DNA of 64,000 nt from Halieaceae bacterium UBA4452 (GCA_002389505.1 DGPA01000021.1:53150-117149); one strand, 5' to 3'. Shown: positions 16,858 through 25,542, counted from the stretch's first letter. Notes: generated by a model not told the origin, from the letters alone. Translations and numbers: made by a program.

Positions 16858-18666
16858 CTAACGCTCAGCAGGTGCCGGTGCACGATACCAAATGGGAGAA
16901 CTGTAGGCTCGATCTTGAATGGTTTGAGGTGCCGCGGTCGGTGCATTGACTGAAAAGAATGCCGCATCCCTCGTGGTCCAGCGCGGTCGCGGCACCTCGA
17001 TGACTCGCGCATAATAAAAAGCGTCTTGCGCTGGATCAAAGGTGGGATCGTTCCACACTTTACGCAGAACGCCAGCACCATCTGATTCATTATTGCCTGC
17101 CAAAGCAATGTCATAAACGTGCTCAAACTGCTCGCCATTCAGATCGCGCCAACCTTTTACCACTTGCAAAGCATGCAAATCAGCCCCGTCTGGCTCTTTC
17201 ATAGCCCACACAAGAAAACTCAAGCCACGACCCGCAGCTATTGCGTCAGCATGTAAAACGCCACCCATAGGGACCCCCTTTTGGTAGCCAATATCAGAGG
17301 CTTGTGGGGAGCTTAAGTCGTCATCTGTAAAGTTTGACCCTGCAAAGAACCGCAGGCGAATACGCGAACCGGTTGTGCCATAGACCTCTCTGCGCCGCAA
17401 AGCATCAAAGAGCGCTGTCCGAGTATTTTCTTGAGCCCACACCGCGGTGAGACCTGACGCAGAAAGACGCCAATTGTCGTTGAGAACCCCGGCCATCTTG
17501 GTAAACATCCGCTCTGCACTGGGCTCTGAGGATTGGAATTTGCCAAAAAAGTTATCCTCTGCAACTGCGCTGTAACCCGTATGAGAATCTGAGGAGCCTA
17601 TCAGTCCAAATTGATACGGGTTGGCACCCAGATCGTGCTGATAGCCCAGTCCCGACTTTAACGCAGCTCGTGCGTATTCCCCTGCAATCATCCCCGGCGC
17701 TTTCAGGGTCGTCATATTAATATTCCCTTCGTCCCAACGCTCAAAATTAGCGTAGCGATCTTTAGGCGACAGCAGCGGATGGGTTTCCGAGTCGCCCTTG
17801 ACCTGAGTGACCTCTAACAAGGGCTCCCAACGCGCTCGTTGCTCAGCGTATTCGCGAGTAAGCGGTGCCCCCGAAAGGGTTGTTGTTGCAAACATACGGC
17901 CATTACTGACATTAGAATTATGCGGTATCGCCAGCACTTCTCCACCTGTTTGCCGCTCATAATGAGCCAAGGCACGCCACAGCTTTTCAGGGTCATTACT
18001 GTCGAGCGTCGAGAAGGGCGGTGTCGTGTCGGCCTTTCCAGCGCCCTCCTTGTAAAGCACTACGCGATGTAAATTGTCACCGGTCACCGTAGACGTCCAT
18101 TCGTAGCCCACCAGTGCGGTGAAAAGATGCGGTTCGTTAAACCTATCTGCAGTGGCAACAACATCGCGCCATAGTGCCAACTCCACCGCTTCAGCTAATC
18201 GTTGCTCAGGCTTAGGATTAATAAACGCATCGGCAAAGGCCATCGTCAGCTCGCCGTATTTGCCGGCTGTTAGCAATGCGCGCCATTGAGCGCCCAGCGG
18301 CCAGTCTGATAACCGCGAGTCATCGTTTGCCAGCAGCTGATGCACAGAAAGATATTCCGCGTGGTCGGTTATAGCTAAAAAATCCAAGGTATGGCGCGGT
18401 CGTAGCGACATGCCATTGCCAGCGACAACGGCTTCTCCGCGAGCAAAGCGATAGGCGTCTTCGGGTAGCGTTCGACCACCCATAGCGAAGGCGTCCGCCG
18501 ATAGCGCGGTGTGTAGATGCAAGTCACCCCAATAGAGTTGTGTACGCTGCTCGGCAATGTTTGGCGAGTAACTGGGGACTTCCCCGAGCGCGACACTGCC
18601 CTGTGACACCACGCACATACACAGCGCTGCCCATTGGCCCCAGCGTGCCCGCGCATTAGCCATCAT
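16858..18666 (-). CDS. DUF3604 family protein, PHP-like metal-binding fold, secreted
   Basis: About 602 residues. After a signal peptide, the DUF3604 domain begins YWGDLHLHTALSADAF, with the HxH metal pair, and continues with LAITDHAEYL, IPHNSNVSNG and GSSDSHTGYS. These His/Asp clusters are those of the PHP metallophosphoesterase-like fold, so a metal-dependent hydrolase is likely, but no activity is established for the family to my knowledge. The start is uncertain: I chose the tandem ATG pair at 18663-18666 because it directly precedes the hydrophobic signal segment, while a TTG at 18738 would add a charged, non-signal extension. It lies 115 bases after the Rieske gene. Confidence 0.8.
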   Translation of the reverse strand: MMANARARWGQWAALCMCVVSQGSVALGEVPSYSPNIAEQRTQLYWGDLHLHTALSADAFAMGGRTLPEDAYRFARGEAVVAGNGMSLRPRHTLDFLAITDHAEYLSVHQLLANDDSRLSDWPLGAQWRALLTAGKYGELTMAFADAFINPKPEQRLAEAVELALWRDVVATADRFNEPHLFTALVGYEWTSTVTGDNLHRVVLYKEGAGKADTTPPFSTLDSNDPEKLWRALAHYERQTGGEVLAIPHNSNVSNGRMFATTTLSGAPLTREYAEQRARWEPLLEVTQVKGDSETHPLLSPKDRYANFERWDEGNINMTTLKAPGMIAGEYARAALKSGLGYQHDLGANPYQFGLIGSSDSHTGYSAVAEDNFFGKFQSSEPSAERMFTKMAGVLNDNWRLSASGLTAVWAQENTRTALFDALRRREVYGTTGSRIRLRFFAGSNFTDDDLSSPQASDIGYQKGVPMGGVLHADAIAAGRGLSFLVWAMKEPDGADLHALQVVKGWRDLNGEQFEHVYDIALAGNNESDGAGVLRKVWNDPTFDPAQDAFYYARVIEVPRPRWTTRDAAFFSVNAPTAAPQTIQDRAYSSPIWYRAPAPAER

Positions 18667-18781
18667 GACTTGCAGCCACTGCAAACAGCGCAGACCCTTA
18701 ACATAGGTGCATACATCATAATGACTACCTTTTCCCAAAATCCAATTGGCCAGTGAATAGACCCACTGTTACGCCATGCTT

Positions 18782-20137
18782 TCACTTGTTAAACAAACGA
18801 CGCTCCAGTTCAACGTGGAAATGCCGTAGCCGCTGCTCCTGCTCGCCCCACAGCTGGCCTTTAAAGGCTTTGCTGCGCATACCCTCTTGCACCGAGGGTA
18901 AGAACGCCGCGTCTTGACTAAGCACAAGACCTAAACCGGGATCCTCATTGATGAGATAGGTTTCGGTCTCGGGTCGAGACTGTCCGCTTACATCGGTGCC
19001 TTCAGGCAAACCCATCCACCCGGGTGGACAATAATTCGGATCGTCCACCGGTCGCATCAGGGTCATAGTGTCATACCAAAATCGCTCTGGGTCGGTGTCG
19101 TGAGGAATAAAGCGCATCAAAAATACCGCTTCAGGGTGACAGCCAATTTGGACGTTGGGGAAAATGCCAGTAGCCCAGCTATCGGACAACTGTCCGTCAG
19201 TAAAACGCTCATAGTCAAGGCCGAGGCGCGCTGATCGCTCACGCTTCGCTGCTTGCATAGCGCGTCTAACATCCGCGGCCGTGCCCTGAAAAGTATCAGC
19301 ATCAATGCCCACTTCTCTGAGCATCATTTGTAAACCTTCATTCACCGTCAGCTGATCGTGATGACGAGGACTAGGCTCTCCGAGGGGTACAATCATTCGG
19401 CTTGCGCCCCTAGGGTACAAATCATACTGAACGTGTAAGTCCGCCATCACACCGCGAGTTTCTGGATGCACAGCGTGGAGGTGATAGCTTTCATAAAAAG
19501 CCTCGACGCCCACCTTCCAGTTTGAACCCCATTCACTGCGTACATGGCGAACAACCTTCATGTCTTCAATACGGTAGTTTTCTAAATATCCGTCGGGTAA
19601 TCCAATGTCGCTTATTAGCTCGGGAGCGTCATTGTCCATAGTAATAAAAATTAGCCCAGCAAATACCTCACACCGTACTTGGGTGAGTCCAGGTCGATGG
19701 TCAATGACCTCTGGCTGAAACGTTGCCTCATCGGTAATGGATCGCAACGCGCCATCATTGGCAAAGCTCCAGCTGTGGAAAGGGCAGGTGAATACTCGAC
19801 GATTACCCCGCTCTTGCGTCAGTAAGCGAGCGCCTCTGTGGGGGCAGACATTATAAAAAGCGGTTATGCCAGTGTCGCTACGGATAATGATGAACGACTC
19901 GTGACGTAGTTTGAACAGAAAATAATCGCCGACGTTGGGGATGTCGGTGTTTGCGCCCGCTAGCAGCCAGCTACGTGACCATACGTTGTCCCACTCCTGC
20001 TGAGCATAATCATGACTAAAATAACCTTCCTTACCGTAAACGGCATGACCGTTATCAATCGGCGCTTGCTTGGCCTCTAAACTACTGGCGGGTGCATCGG
20101 GATTAATTACCGCAATAGGAATACTTTGGCTGTTCAT
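18782..20137 (-). CDS. Rieske non-heme iron ring-hydroxylating oxygenase, alpha subunit
   Basis: A 451-residue oxygenase alpha subunit. The Rieske 2Fe-2S cluster ligands are Cys98, His100, Cys118 and His121 (VCPHRGARLL ... CPFHSW). The catalytic domain shows the mononuclear iron histidines in YESYHLHAVHPE (His219 and His224). No beta subunit, ferredoxin or reductase gene is adjacent, so it is either an alpha-only enzyme or uses partners encoded elsewhere. It starts 12 bases after the DUF35 gene and ends the tightly packed ligase/MaoC/thiolase operon. It probably hydroxylates or demethylates the ring or side chain of the same substrate; the reaction is inferred. Confidence 0.88.
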   Translation of the reverse strand: MNSQSIPIAVINPDAPASSLEAKQAPIDNGHAVYGKEGYFSHDYAQQEWDNVWSRSWLLAGANTDIPNVGDYFLFKLRHESFIIIRSDTGITAFYNVCPHRGARLLTQERGNRRVFTCPFHSWSFANDGALRSITDEATFQPEVIDHRPGLTQVRCEVFAGLIFITMDNDAPELISDIGLPDGYLENYRIEDMKVVRHVRSEWGSNWKVGVEAFYESYHLHAVHPETRGVMADLHVQYDLYPRGASRMIVPLGEPSPRHHDQLTVNEGLQMMLREVGIDADTFQGTAADVRRAMQAAKRERSARLGLDYERFTDGQLSDSWATGIFPNVQIGCHPEAVFLMRFIPHDTDPERFWYDTMTLMRPVDDPNYCPPGWMGLPEGTDVSGQSRPETETYLINEDPGLGLVLSQDAAFLPSVQEGMRSKAFKGQLWGEQEQRLRHFHVELERRLFNK

Positions 20138-20149
20138 AGTAACGCCTCC

Positions 20150-20566
20150 TTACGACTGTTCATCGAGAGTAAAAACAGGCATTGCCTGGTCTTCTGACCA
20201 CTGTTGAAAACACACGGTCACGCGCTGTCCGCTAGCGACAGTATCGGGATTCACGTTAATCACTTGGGACATCATTCTGACGCCCTCATCAAGGTCGACC
20301 AAAGCGATAACATAGGGCGCCTCATAGGCTTTTGATAAGGCCCTACGCACCACCGTGTAAGTCGCTATCTTGCCTTTACCACTAGCGCTCTGCCAAGCCA
20401 GTTCCTCACACCCGCAGCGAGCACACAGCAGCCGAGGGTAAAATTGCCCGTGCTGACACCCAGGGCAAATTTGAATACGCAGCTCGCCGACATTGCAGCC
20501 ATCAAAGTAAGGTTGGCTGAGGGGTGTTTGCTGTGCAGCAACCCTTGTTGGCTGGCGATCTGTCAT
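20150..20566 (-). CDS. DUF35 zinc-ribbon/OB-fold protein, partner of the thiolase-like protein
   Basis: A 138-residue protein with an N-terminal zinc ribbon (ICPGCQHGQ ... LLCARCGCEEL; Cys 34, 37, 48, 51) followed by an OB-fold that may bind acyl-CoA (TYTVVRRALSKAYEAPYVIALVDL). In steroid side-chain degradation the DUF35 domain of ChsH2 binds the Ltp2 aldolase and is needed for its activity. Here the domain is a separate protein and its start overlaps the stop of the thiolase-like gene by 4 bases, which supports a physical partnership. It is not catalytic by itself. Confidence 0.85.
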   Translation of the reverse strand: MTDRQPTRVAAQQTPLSQPYFDGCNVGELRIQICPGCQHGQFYPRLLCARCGCEELAWQSASGKGKIATYTVVRRALSKAYEAPYVIALVDLDEGVRMMSQVINVNPDTVASGQRVTVCFQQWSEDQAMPVFTLDEQS

Positions 20567-21720
20567 TGAGAGGATCCCACAATTAACGTGGCATGGCTGG
20601 ACATAATGCCCCCCTGGGCATGCAGTAACACGCGATCAACCTTGGCTAACTGACGCTGCTCGGCGGTGCCACGGATTTGTTGAATAGCTTCAGTGAGGCC
20701 AAAAAGGGCACCAGGATTTCCCGGATGGCAGTGCGACAGCATGCCACCATGGGTATTTACTGGCAGCGTGCCCCCCGGTTGAGTCGCCCCCGACTGTAAA
20801 AACTCCCCGCCCTCACCCTTTGCACAAAATCCCAAGTCTTCTAGTTGAATCAGCAAGGCGGGAGAAAAACAATCGTATAACTGCGCGAGATCTATATCGG
20901 CGGGCCCTACATTCGCTTGCCGATAAGCCGCTTGTCCAGACTGAACGGCCGCCGAGCAGGTCAGGTCCTGGGCTTGACTGACATGCTCGTAGGCGTGTCC
21001 TTCACCAAAACCCAGTAGGTAAACGGGCTGCTCACACAAATCCGCCGCACGCTCGGCGCTAGTCATTACGATCGCCGCACCGCCATCGGAAACAATGGAG
21101 CAGTCAAGAAGTTTCAAAGGATCGGCAATGGGGCGCGACGCCAGCACGTCATCGACTGTGACGCGATCTCTGTATTGCGCTCGAGGATTCAGGGCAGACC
21201 AAGCGCGGGAGGACACCATGGCTTCGGCAAATTGCGCCTCGCTGGTAGCGAAGCTATCCATATGCGCTCGAGCAATCAGCGCGTAATAAGCGGGCACCGT
21301 TGGGCCATAAGGTTGCTCATAAGCAGGGTGCCCTGCGCTTGCCTGAACCACCATAGCTTGCTCTCGGGTCATGAAGCTGCGCATGCTGTCGGCCATGACT
21401 ACCACTACTGTGTCAGCCAGCCCCTCAGCGATTGCCGCGGCAGCGTGGCGCACCGCCGTATACGTGGTGCCTCCACCGGTGCCTACCGTTAAGCAGTGAC
21501 GCGGGTTCAGACCCGCGTACTCAGCGGTGGCTTCAGCGTGATACATAATGGGTTGTACTAGAGAGTTACAGCTGACTAATCCGTCCACGTCTTGACGTTG
21601 CAAGCCCACATCCTTGAGCGCTGCCAAACTAGCCTGTACCGTCAGTTCTAGGGGCGTAACTCCGGGTACGACGCCGAGCGCCGTCTCACCCCAACCGACA
21701 ATCGCAACAGGATTTTTCAT
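20563..21720 (-). CDS. thiolase-like protein of the SCP-x/Ltp2 type, possible retro-aldolase
   Basis: A 385-residue thiolase-fold protein. The position of the usual nucleophile cysteine (the NxxCxSG block) reads VGTGGGTTYTAVRHA, with no Cys, and the C-terminal Cys/His region reads LLHAQGGIMSSHATLIVG. HGGMLSHCHPGNPG is typical of the DUF35-linked 'acetyl-CoA acetyltransferase' family. Without the nucleophile it probably does not do classical thiolysis; Ltp2, of almost the same length, instead cleaves beta-hydroxyacyl-CoA by retro-aldol reaction. It overlaps the MaoC gene by 1 base and the DUF35 gene by 4 bases. The reaction is inferred from family and context. Confidence 0.8.
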   Translation of the reverse strand: MKNPVAIVGWGETALGVVPGVTPLELTVQASLAALKDVGLQRQDVDGLVSCNSLVQPIMYHAEATAEYAGLNPRHCLTVGTGGGTTYTAVRHAAAAIAEGLADTVVVVMADSMRSFMTREQAMVVQASAGHPAYEQPYGPTVPAYYALIARAHMDSFATSEAQFAEAMVSSRAWSALNPRAQYRDRVTVDDVLASRPIADPLKLLDCSIVSDGGAAIVMTSAERAADLCEQPVYLLGFGEGHAYEHVSQAQDLTCSAAVQSGQAAYRQANVGPADIDLAQLYDCFSPALLIQLEDLGFCAKGEGGEFLQSGATQPGGTLPVNTHGGMLSHCHPGNPGALFGLTEAIQQIRGTAEQRQLAKVDRVLLHAQGGIMSSHATLIVGSSQ

Positions 21721-22139
21721 CAGCTATCAGCGGTCGCTGTGAGGCGTGCCGAAATGGTACCGGGCACGACAACATCACCCGCCTGATTTTTGATGTACAC
21801 ATCGAGCTCAAGCTCACCGGTCGCAGCGTCGAACGCGCTAATTTCTCCCCCGACAAGTAGTGTCTCGCCCACGTAAGTAGCGCCTCGATTTGAGTATGAG
21901 ACCCCCGTTATGGACCCCGCATCCCCCAACCATTCATCCACCACTTGATGTAACCAGTCTCCTAGCATAGGACCCGCTAGCACTAAGCCCGGATACCCTT
22001 CAACATCGGTGGTATAGGGCAAATCAAAGTGAATTCTATGGCCATTCCAAAGTACAGCGTTATACAACATCAATTGCACCGTGCCTGGGCTATGTTCCCG
22101 GGTAGGAATGACACCACCCACCACCGGCGCTGGATTCAT
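21720..22139 (-). CDS. MaoC-like hot-dog protein (HTD2/ChsH1-type subunit)
   Basis: A 139-residue single hot-dog domain. The block NGHRIHFDLPYTTDVEGYPG matches the MaoC C-terminal type that supplies the catalytic residues of a hydratase. It lies directly beside a second single-domain MaoC-like protein of the N-terminal type; the two would form one heteromeric enoyl-CoA hydratase, as ChsH1-ChsH2 does. The start overlaps the partner's stop by 4 bases. A hydratase of this kind would produce the beta-hydroxyacyl-CoA needed by the downstream Ltp2-like protein. Confidence 0.78.
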   Translation of the reverse strand: MNPAPVVGGVIPTREHSPGTVQLMLYNAVLWNGHRIHFDLPYTTDVEGYPGLVLAGPMLGDWLHQVVDEWLGDAGSITGVSYSNRGATYVGETLLVGGEISAFDAATGELELDVYIKNQAGDVVVPGTISARLTATADS

Positions 22140-22591
22140 CGTAAGATCCTTGTGGTTTTCTCACGGATGACCAACTCACCCTCATCATTTCTGACGTCCA
22201 TAACCACCTCATAAAAAATCAGCGGTCCTGATCGACCTGATTTCTCATAGATATTGGTGAGGGTCCGCGTCGCCGTGAGCCAATCTCCTGGGTAGATGGG
22301 CTTTACATAGTCAATATCTAGACCACCGGCCATAGCGCGATTGAGCGGAAATATGGGCAGGAGTGTGTCAATGGATACGCCATCGGGCGTCAGCTCGCTA
22401 AGCTCGACAACATCCCAAAACAAGGGCACGTGAAACATGGGTGGCGCGACGTCACCATCAAGATACTTGCGTTGTTGGCTACCGGTGGCGACGGCATATT
22501 TTCGTATATCCCGGCGAGTGACAAGCTCGCGCTTTGGCTCCGCCACTCTGCCAATAGCTGTCAGCAAGTCTTCGGACAGCAGGCCGCTCAT
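22136..22591 (-). CDS. MaoC-like FAS1-dehydratase-domain protein (N-terminal-type subunit)
   Basis: A 151-residue hot-dog protein of the 'MaoC dehydratase N' type (REL VTRRDIRKYAVATG near the start, then APPMFHVPLFWD, then MAGGLDIDYVKPIYPGD). In homologous systems this half binds the acyl-CoA and lacks the catalytic motif. I chose ATG at 22591: AGGGA lies 8 bases upstream and the start then overlaps the ligase stop by exactly 4 bases (ATGA), as at the other junctions of this operon. A TTG at 22615 is the alternative. It should pair with the 139-residue protein encoded next. Confidence 0.75.
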   Translation of the reverse strand: MSGLLSEDLLTAIGRVAEPKRELVTRRDIRKYAVATGSQQRKYLDGDVAPPMFHVPLFWDVVELSELTPDGVSIDTLLPIFPLNRAMAGGLDIDYVKPIYPGDWLTATRTLTNIYEKSGRSGPLIFYEVVMDVRNDEGELVIREKTTRILR

Positions 22592-24144
22592 ACTTTTCGT
22601 CCCTGGCTCTGCCAATAGGGCTCACGCAGCTCGCGCTTGAGAATTTTTCCTGTGGGCGCTTTGGGCAGCGCCGCTACAAAGTCGACACTTTTAGGTTTTT
22701 GATAAGACGCTAAATGGCGGCTGGCTTCAGTAATAATGTCTTCTGCAGTCGCCTGCATACCCGGCTTTAACACCACGGTCGCCTTCACCGCTTCACCCCA
22801 AACATCGTCGGGCACTCCAAATACTGCGGACTCCAATACGGCTGGATGCTGATGAATCGCCGCCTCAACCTGCGTACTGTAGATATTTTCACCGCCCGAT
22901 ATGATCATATCTTTGGCTCGATCTACGATGTAAATATAGCCTTCATCGTCCCAGACGGCCACATCCCCCGTCCACAGCCACCCGTCTTTTAAGGTCTCTG
23001 CAGAGAGCGCTGGCTGGCGCCAATAACCCACCATATTGGCTTCTGAACGGACAACAATTTCGCCGGGCGTACTGCCATCCTTGGGTATGTCGATGCCCTC
23101 TGCATCCACCAACCGCACCTCGGTCACGAAACCAGCTCGACCGCATGATCCGAGGCGCTCTGGACGATCGCCTGCCACCGCGGCGTGGTGATCTTCCTGA
23201 GTGAGAAAGGTCATGGTCATACCTTCCGTTTGTCCGTAACCCTGAATCATCGAGCAGGGAAAAGCCTGCAAAGCTGCGCGAACTACCGACTCTGGCATTG
23301 GACCGCCACCGTATTGGAAGTTACGTAAACTGCTCAGATCGTATTGCTCAAAGCCCTCTACGGCCATCATCCAATTGATCATCGTGGTAATACCCAAAAA
23401 TGCTGACACACGCTCACGCTGAATGACTTCTAGTGCTAATTGGGCATCAAAATTAATCAACACTACCGGGCAGCCATGGGCGGTATAGTTCATCGCCAGC
23501 GCGACCGGAATATGAAACATTTGACCGGTAAGCATGTAAACATCCGAGGGTACAATACGCTCAGCTACGGTCTGATTGAGCATACCCATAAATAGCGAAT
23601 GATGGGTATGTAACGCACCCTTGGATTTGCCCGTCGTGCCACCGGTATAAAGGATCAGCGCGGGATCATCCCCGACCACAGCCAGTGCCGCGACCGGCTC
23701 TGTCGACGGCATAGAGCCGACCCACTGCTCATAATCTGAACCCCCTTCGTCGTCGAAACCAATCCAGCGAGCAGCGCTGTACTGTTCGGTCAAAGCTGAC
23801 GCTAACGCCGCGTACTCTGGAGAGAAAAAGACCACTGTGGGCTCGCCATCAGAGAGCACACGCAATAATTCGGTGTCACTCAAGCGCCAATTCAAGGGCA
23901 GTGCGATTAGCCCCGTGCGCGCGCTGGCAAACATAATCTCCATGTACTGAATACAATTGCGCGACAAAATCGCCACCCGATCACCCTTGTCTAGATTCAA
24001 TTCAAGGGTCAGCGCATTACCGAGTTTGCAGATGCGCTCTTCGAGCTCTCCAAATGACATTCTTCTCGCATTGGGCACATCAACCAACGCTTCACGATTC
24101 GGGGCAATCATCGCGGTTTTTGCAGGAATACGGCCTATATTCAT
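22588..24144 (-). CDS. acyl-CoA synthetase (class I adenylate-forming ligase)
   Basis: A 518-residue AMP-dependent ligase. The ATP-binding loop is LILYTGGTTGKSKG, the second core motif GYGQTEG, then WLWTGDV and the C-terminal catalytic lysine block PTGKILKRELR. It activates a carboxylic acid to its CoA thioester in the cytoplasm, the entry step for the MaoC and thiolase-like proteins encoded downstream. It resembles FadD3/FadD-like and cinnamate/long-chain ligases in general, but the acid is not readable from the sequence. It begins 20 bases after the SnoaL-like gene and overlaps the next gene by 4 bases. Confidence 0.88.
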   Translation of the reverse strand: MNIGRIPAKTAMIAPNREALVDVPNARRMSFGELEERICKLGNALTLELNLDKGDRVAILSRNCIQYMEIMFASARTGLIALPLNWRLSDTELLRVLSDGEPTVVFFSPEYAALASALTEQYSAARWIGFDDEGGSDYEQWVGSMPSTEPVAALAVVGDDPALILYTGGTTGKSKGALHTHHSLFMGMLNQTVAERIVPSDVYMLTGQMFHIPVALAMNYTAHGCPVVLINFDAQLALEVIQRERVSAFLGITTMINWMMAVEGFEQYDLSSLRNFQYGGGPMPESVVRAALQAFPCSMIQGYGQTEGMTMTFLTQEDHHAAVAGDRPERLGSCGRAGFVTEVRLVDAEGIDIPKDGSTPGEIVVRSEANMVGYWRQPALSAETLKDGWLWTGDVAVWDDEGYIYIVDRAKDMIISGGENIYSTQVEAAIHQHPAVLESAVFGVPDDVWGEAVKATVVLKPGMQATAEDIITEASRHLASYQKPKSVDFVAALPKAPTGKILKRELREPYWQSQGRKV

Positions 24145-24164
24145 GGCATCAGCCTCAATAGCGC

Positions 24165-24578
24165 TCAGTAAGCGCTATCGAGATCAACATGTCGCTTGCA
24201 GATGCGCCAGCTGCCCTCGCAACGTCGTACCTCATCGTGGTAAAAGCCCACGCTCAGCAAGCGTGTTTGCCCCGTTTCGGTAGCAAATAGCGTGAGAATG
24301 GAGGTCACCGATAACCGCTCCCCCTCGCCCGCAATGACAATATTAGAGATCACGTGTTTGCGCACGTCACTCTGGGAGGCCATGGAGTCGCTATACAAGC
24401 CCATAATATTGCTCCTGCCCTCAAATGGACCGACCACATCACCCTGGGCCACTCGTAGGCTCATCACTGCGTCCTCGGTCAAGCAGGACTCCAACAGCGG
24501 TAAATTCCGGGTGTCATAACCGTAAGAAGCGGTGGCTAAAAGCTCATGAATAGCCAGCTTATCGTCTGTTGATATCAC
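24165..24578 (-). CDS. SnoaL-like / NTF2-fold protein
   Basis: A 137-residue protein of the SnoaL-like fold: LAIHELLATASYGYDTRN, CLTEDAVMSLRV, then the C-terminal WRICKRHVDLD sheet. It is a different protein from the SnoaL-like one at 3259. I chose the GTG at 24578 because a perfect AGGAGG lies 6 bases upstream; longer in-frame starts have no such site. It is the first gene of the operon that continues through the ligase to the Rieske oxygenase. Such proteins can be isomerases, dehydratases or small oxygenase subunits; pairing with the Rieske alpha subunit is possible but unproven. Confidence 0.75.
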   Translation of the reverse strand: MISTDDKLAIHELLATASYGYDTRNLPLLESCLTEDAVMSLRVAQGDVVGPFEGRSNIMGLYSDSMASQSDVRKHVISNIVIAGEGERLSVTSILTLFATETGQTRLLSVGFYHDEVRRCEGSWRICKRHVDLDSAY

Positions 24579-24960
24579 GCTTATCCTCCTGTTAAGGGCA
24601 CAAAAATCGTCGGCTTTCGACAGCACGATGAGGGACGTTTAACGACTGCCAACGTCGATGCCGCAGCCATGGGTAACGACAGGCGCAGGCTCGGAACAGG
24701 CCGTTTGACCACGCGCTTTGTGTCGCTGTTTTGCGTATAAAATGAGAGTAGCGTACTTGCTTGCGATCAACAAGCGTTGCTGGGCGCGGAGCCTCAGTCG
24801 GGTGCATACCAAGCTCGACAGGCTCCTGCCGCAGTGATTCAGTAGCAACACAAAATCAGTCAATAACCAAGGAGGTGCAATGGGACGTAGGGTATCGACA
24901 CGAACCCGAGGAGTCCATGGACGCAGCGAACACTGCTCCATCGAACGCGACCGCTGGACG
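24579..24960. other. 382-base gap with no clear gene
   Basis: No recognisable protein is encoded on either strand. The one striking signal is AAGGAGG at 24869-24875 on the plus strand, 4 bases before an ATG at 24880. The frame it opens (58 codons, to 25056) is Arg- and Ser-rich, unlike any family I know, and runs antisense into the end of the acyltransferase gene. The promoter of the minus-strand operon starting at 24578 should also lie here, but I found no convincing -35/-10 pair. Confidence 0.4.
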
Positions 24961-25542
24961 TCACCGACTGCGAGCACAGCCCAGCAAAGACGCCTGTTTC
25001 ACCCGGGCAAGCACATCTTCAGCTGTAAACACATCATCAATAATGGCGGCGAATAATACGGTCCGCGTTTTATAATTCAGTACCGCCGGTAATACCGGCA
25101 CTTGCGCTGATTCCGCGATTCGTGCAAAACCGTGCTTCCAGCGCCGCACGCCACTGCGTGTCCCTTCGGGCGTTATACCCAATACCAGTTGAGCCCGCTG
25201 CTGGAATTCCTGCGTCATTTTATCGACCAAGCCTCGCGGCTGCGATCGGTCGACAGGAATACCCCCCAAGGCCTTGAGGATGGGCCCTAATGGAAACCAA
25301 AAGAGGGATTGCTTCATGAGAAAGGAGGATTTCAGGCCCAGACTCCAGAGCACGGCAATGGTGAGGATAAAGTCCATGTTGGAGGTATGCGGTGTGAGCG
25401 CCACCACTACTTTTGACTGATTGGGAAACTGCCCCTCGATGCGCCAGCCCATGGCGCGAAACACCACTCTACCGAGTACGCGAGTGAGGGGATTGCGGGT
25501 TCGAGGTAAGCGATCCCCTAACACTTGCCACTTCATACCCAT
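24961..25542 (-). CDS. 1-acylglycerol-3-phosphate acyltransferase-like protein (PlsC family)
   Basis: A 193-residue short PlsC-fold protein. The catalytic HX4D motif is LTPHTSNMDFIL (His then Asp five on), then GGIPVDRSQPRG and GITPEGTRSGVRRW, the phosphate- and acyl-binding motifs. It lacks an N-terminal membrane anchor and is shorter than PlsC itself (about 245 residues), so it fits the YihG/'lysophospholipid acyltransferase-like' small group; the exact acceptor is uncertain. The ribosome site is weak. It stands alone, with gaps of nearly 300 or more bases on both sides. Confidence 0.8.
   Translation of the reverse strand: MGMKWQVLGDRLPRTRNPLTRVLGRVVFRAMGWRIEGQFPNQSKVVVALTPHTSNMDFILTIAVLWSLGLKSSFLMKQSLFWFPLGPILKALGGIPVDRSQPRGLVDKMTQEFQQRAQLVLGITPEGTRSGVRRWKHGFARIAESAQVPVLPAVLNYKTRTVLFAAIIDDVFTAEDVLARVKQASLLGCARSR

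Noticed and set aside
24165..24578. Beta subunit of the Rieske oxygenase
   Set aside because: It shares the NTF2 fold with beta subunits but is short and lies five genes from the alpha subunit; called only SnoaL-like.
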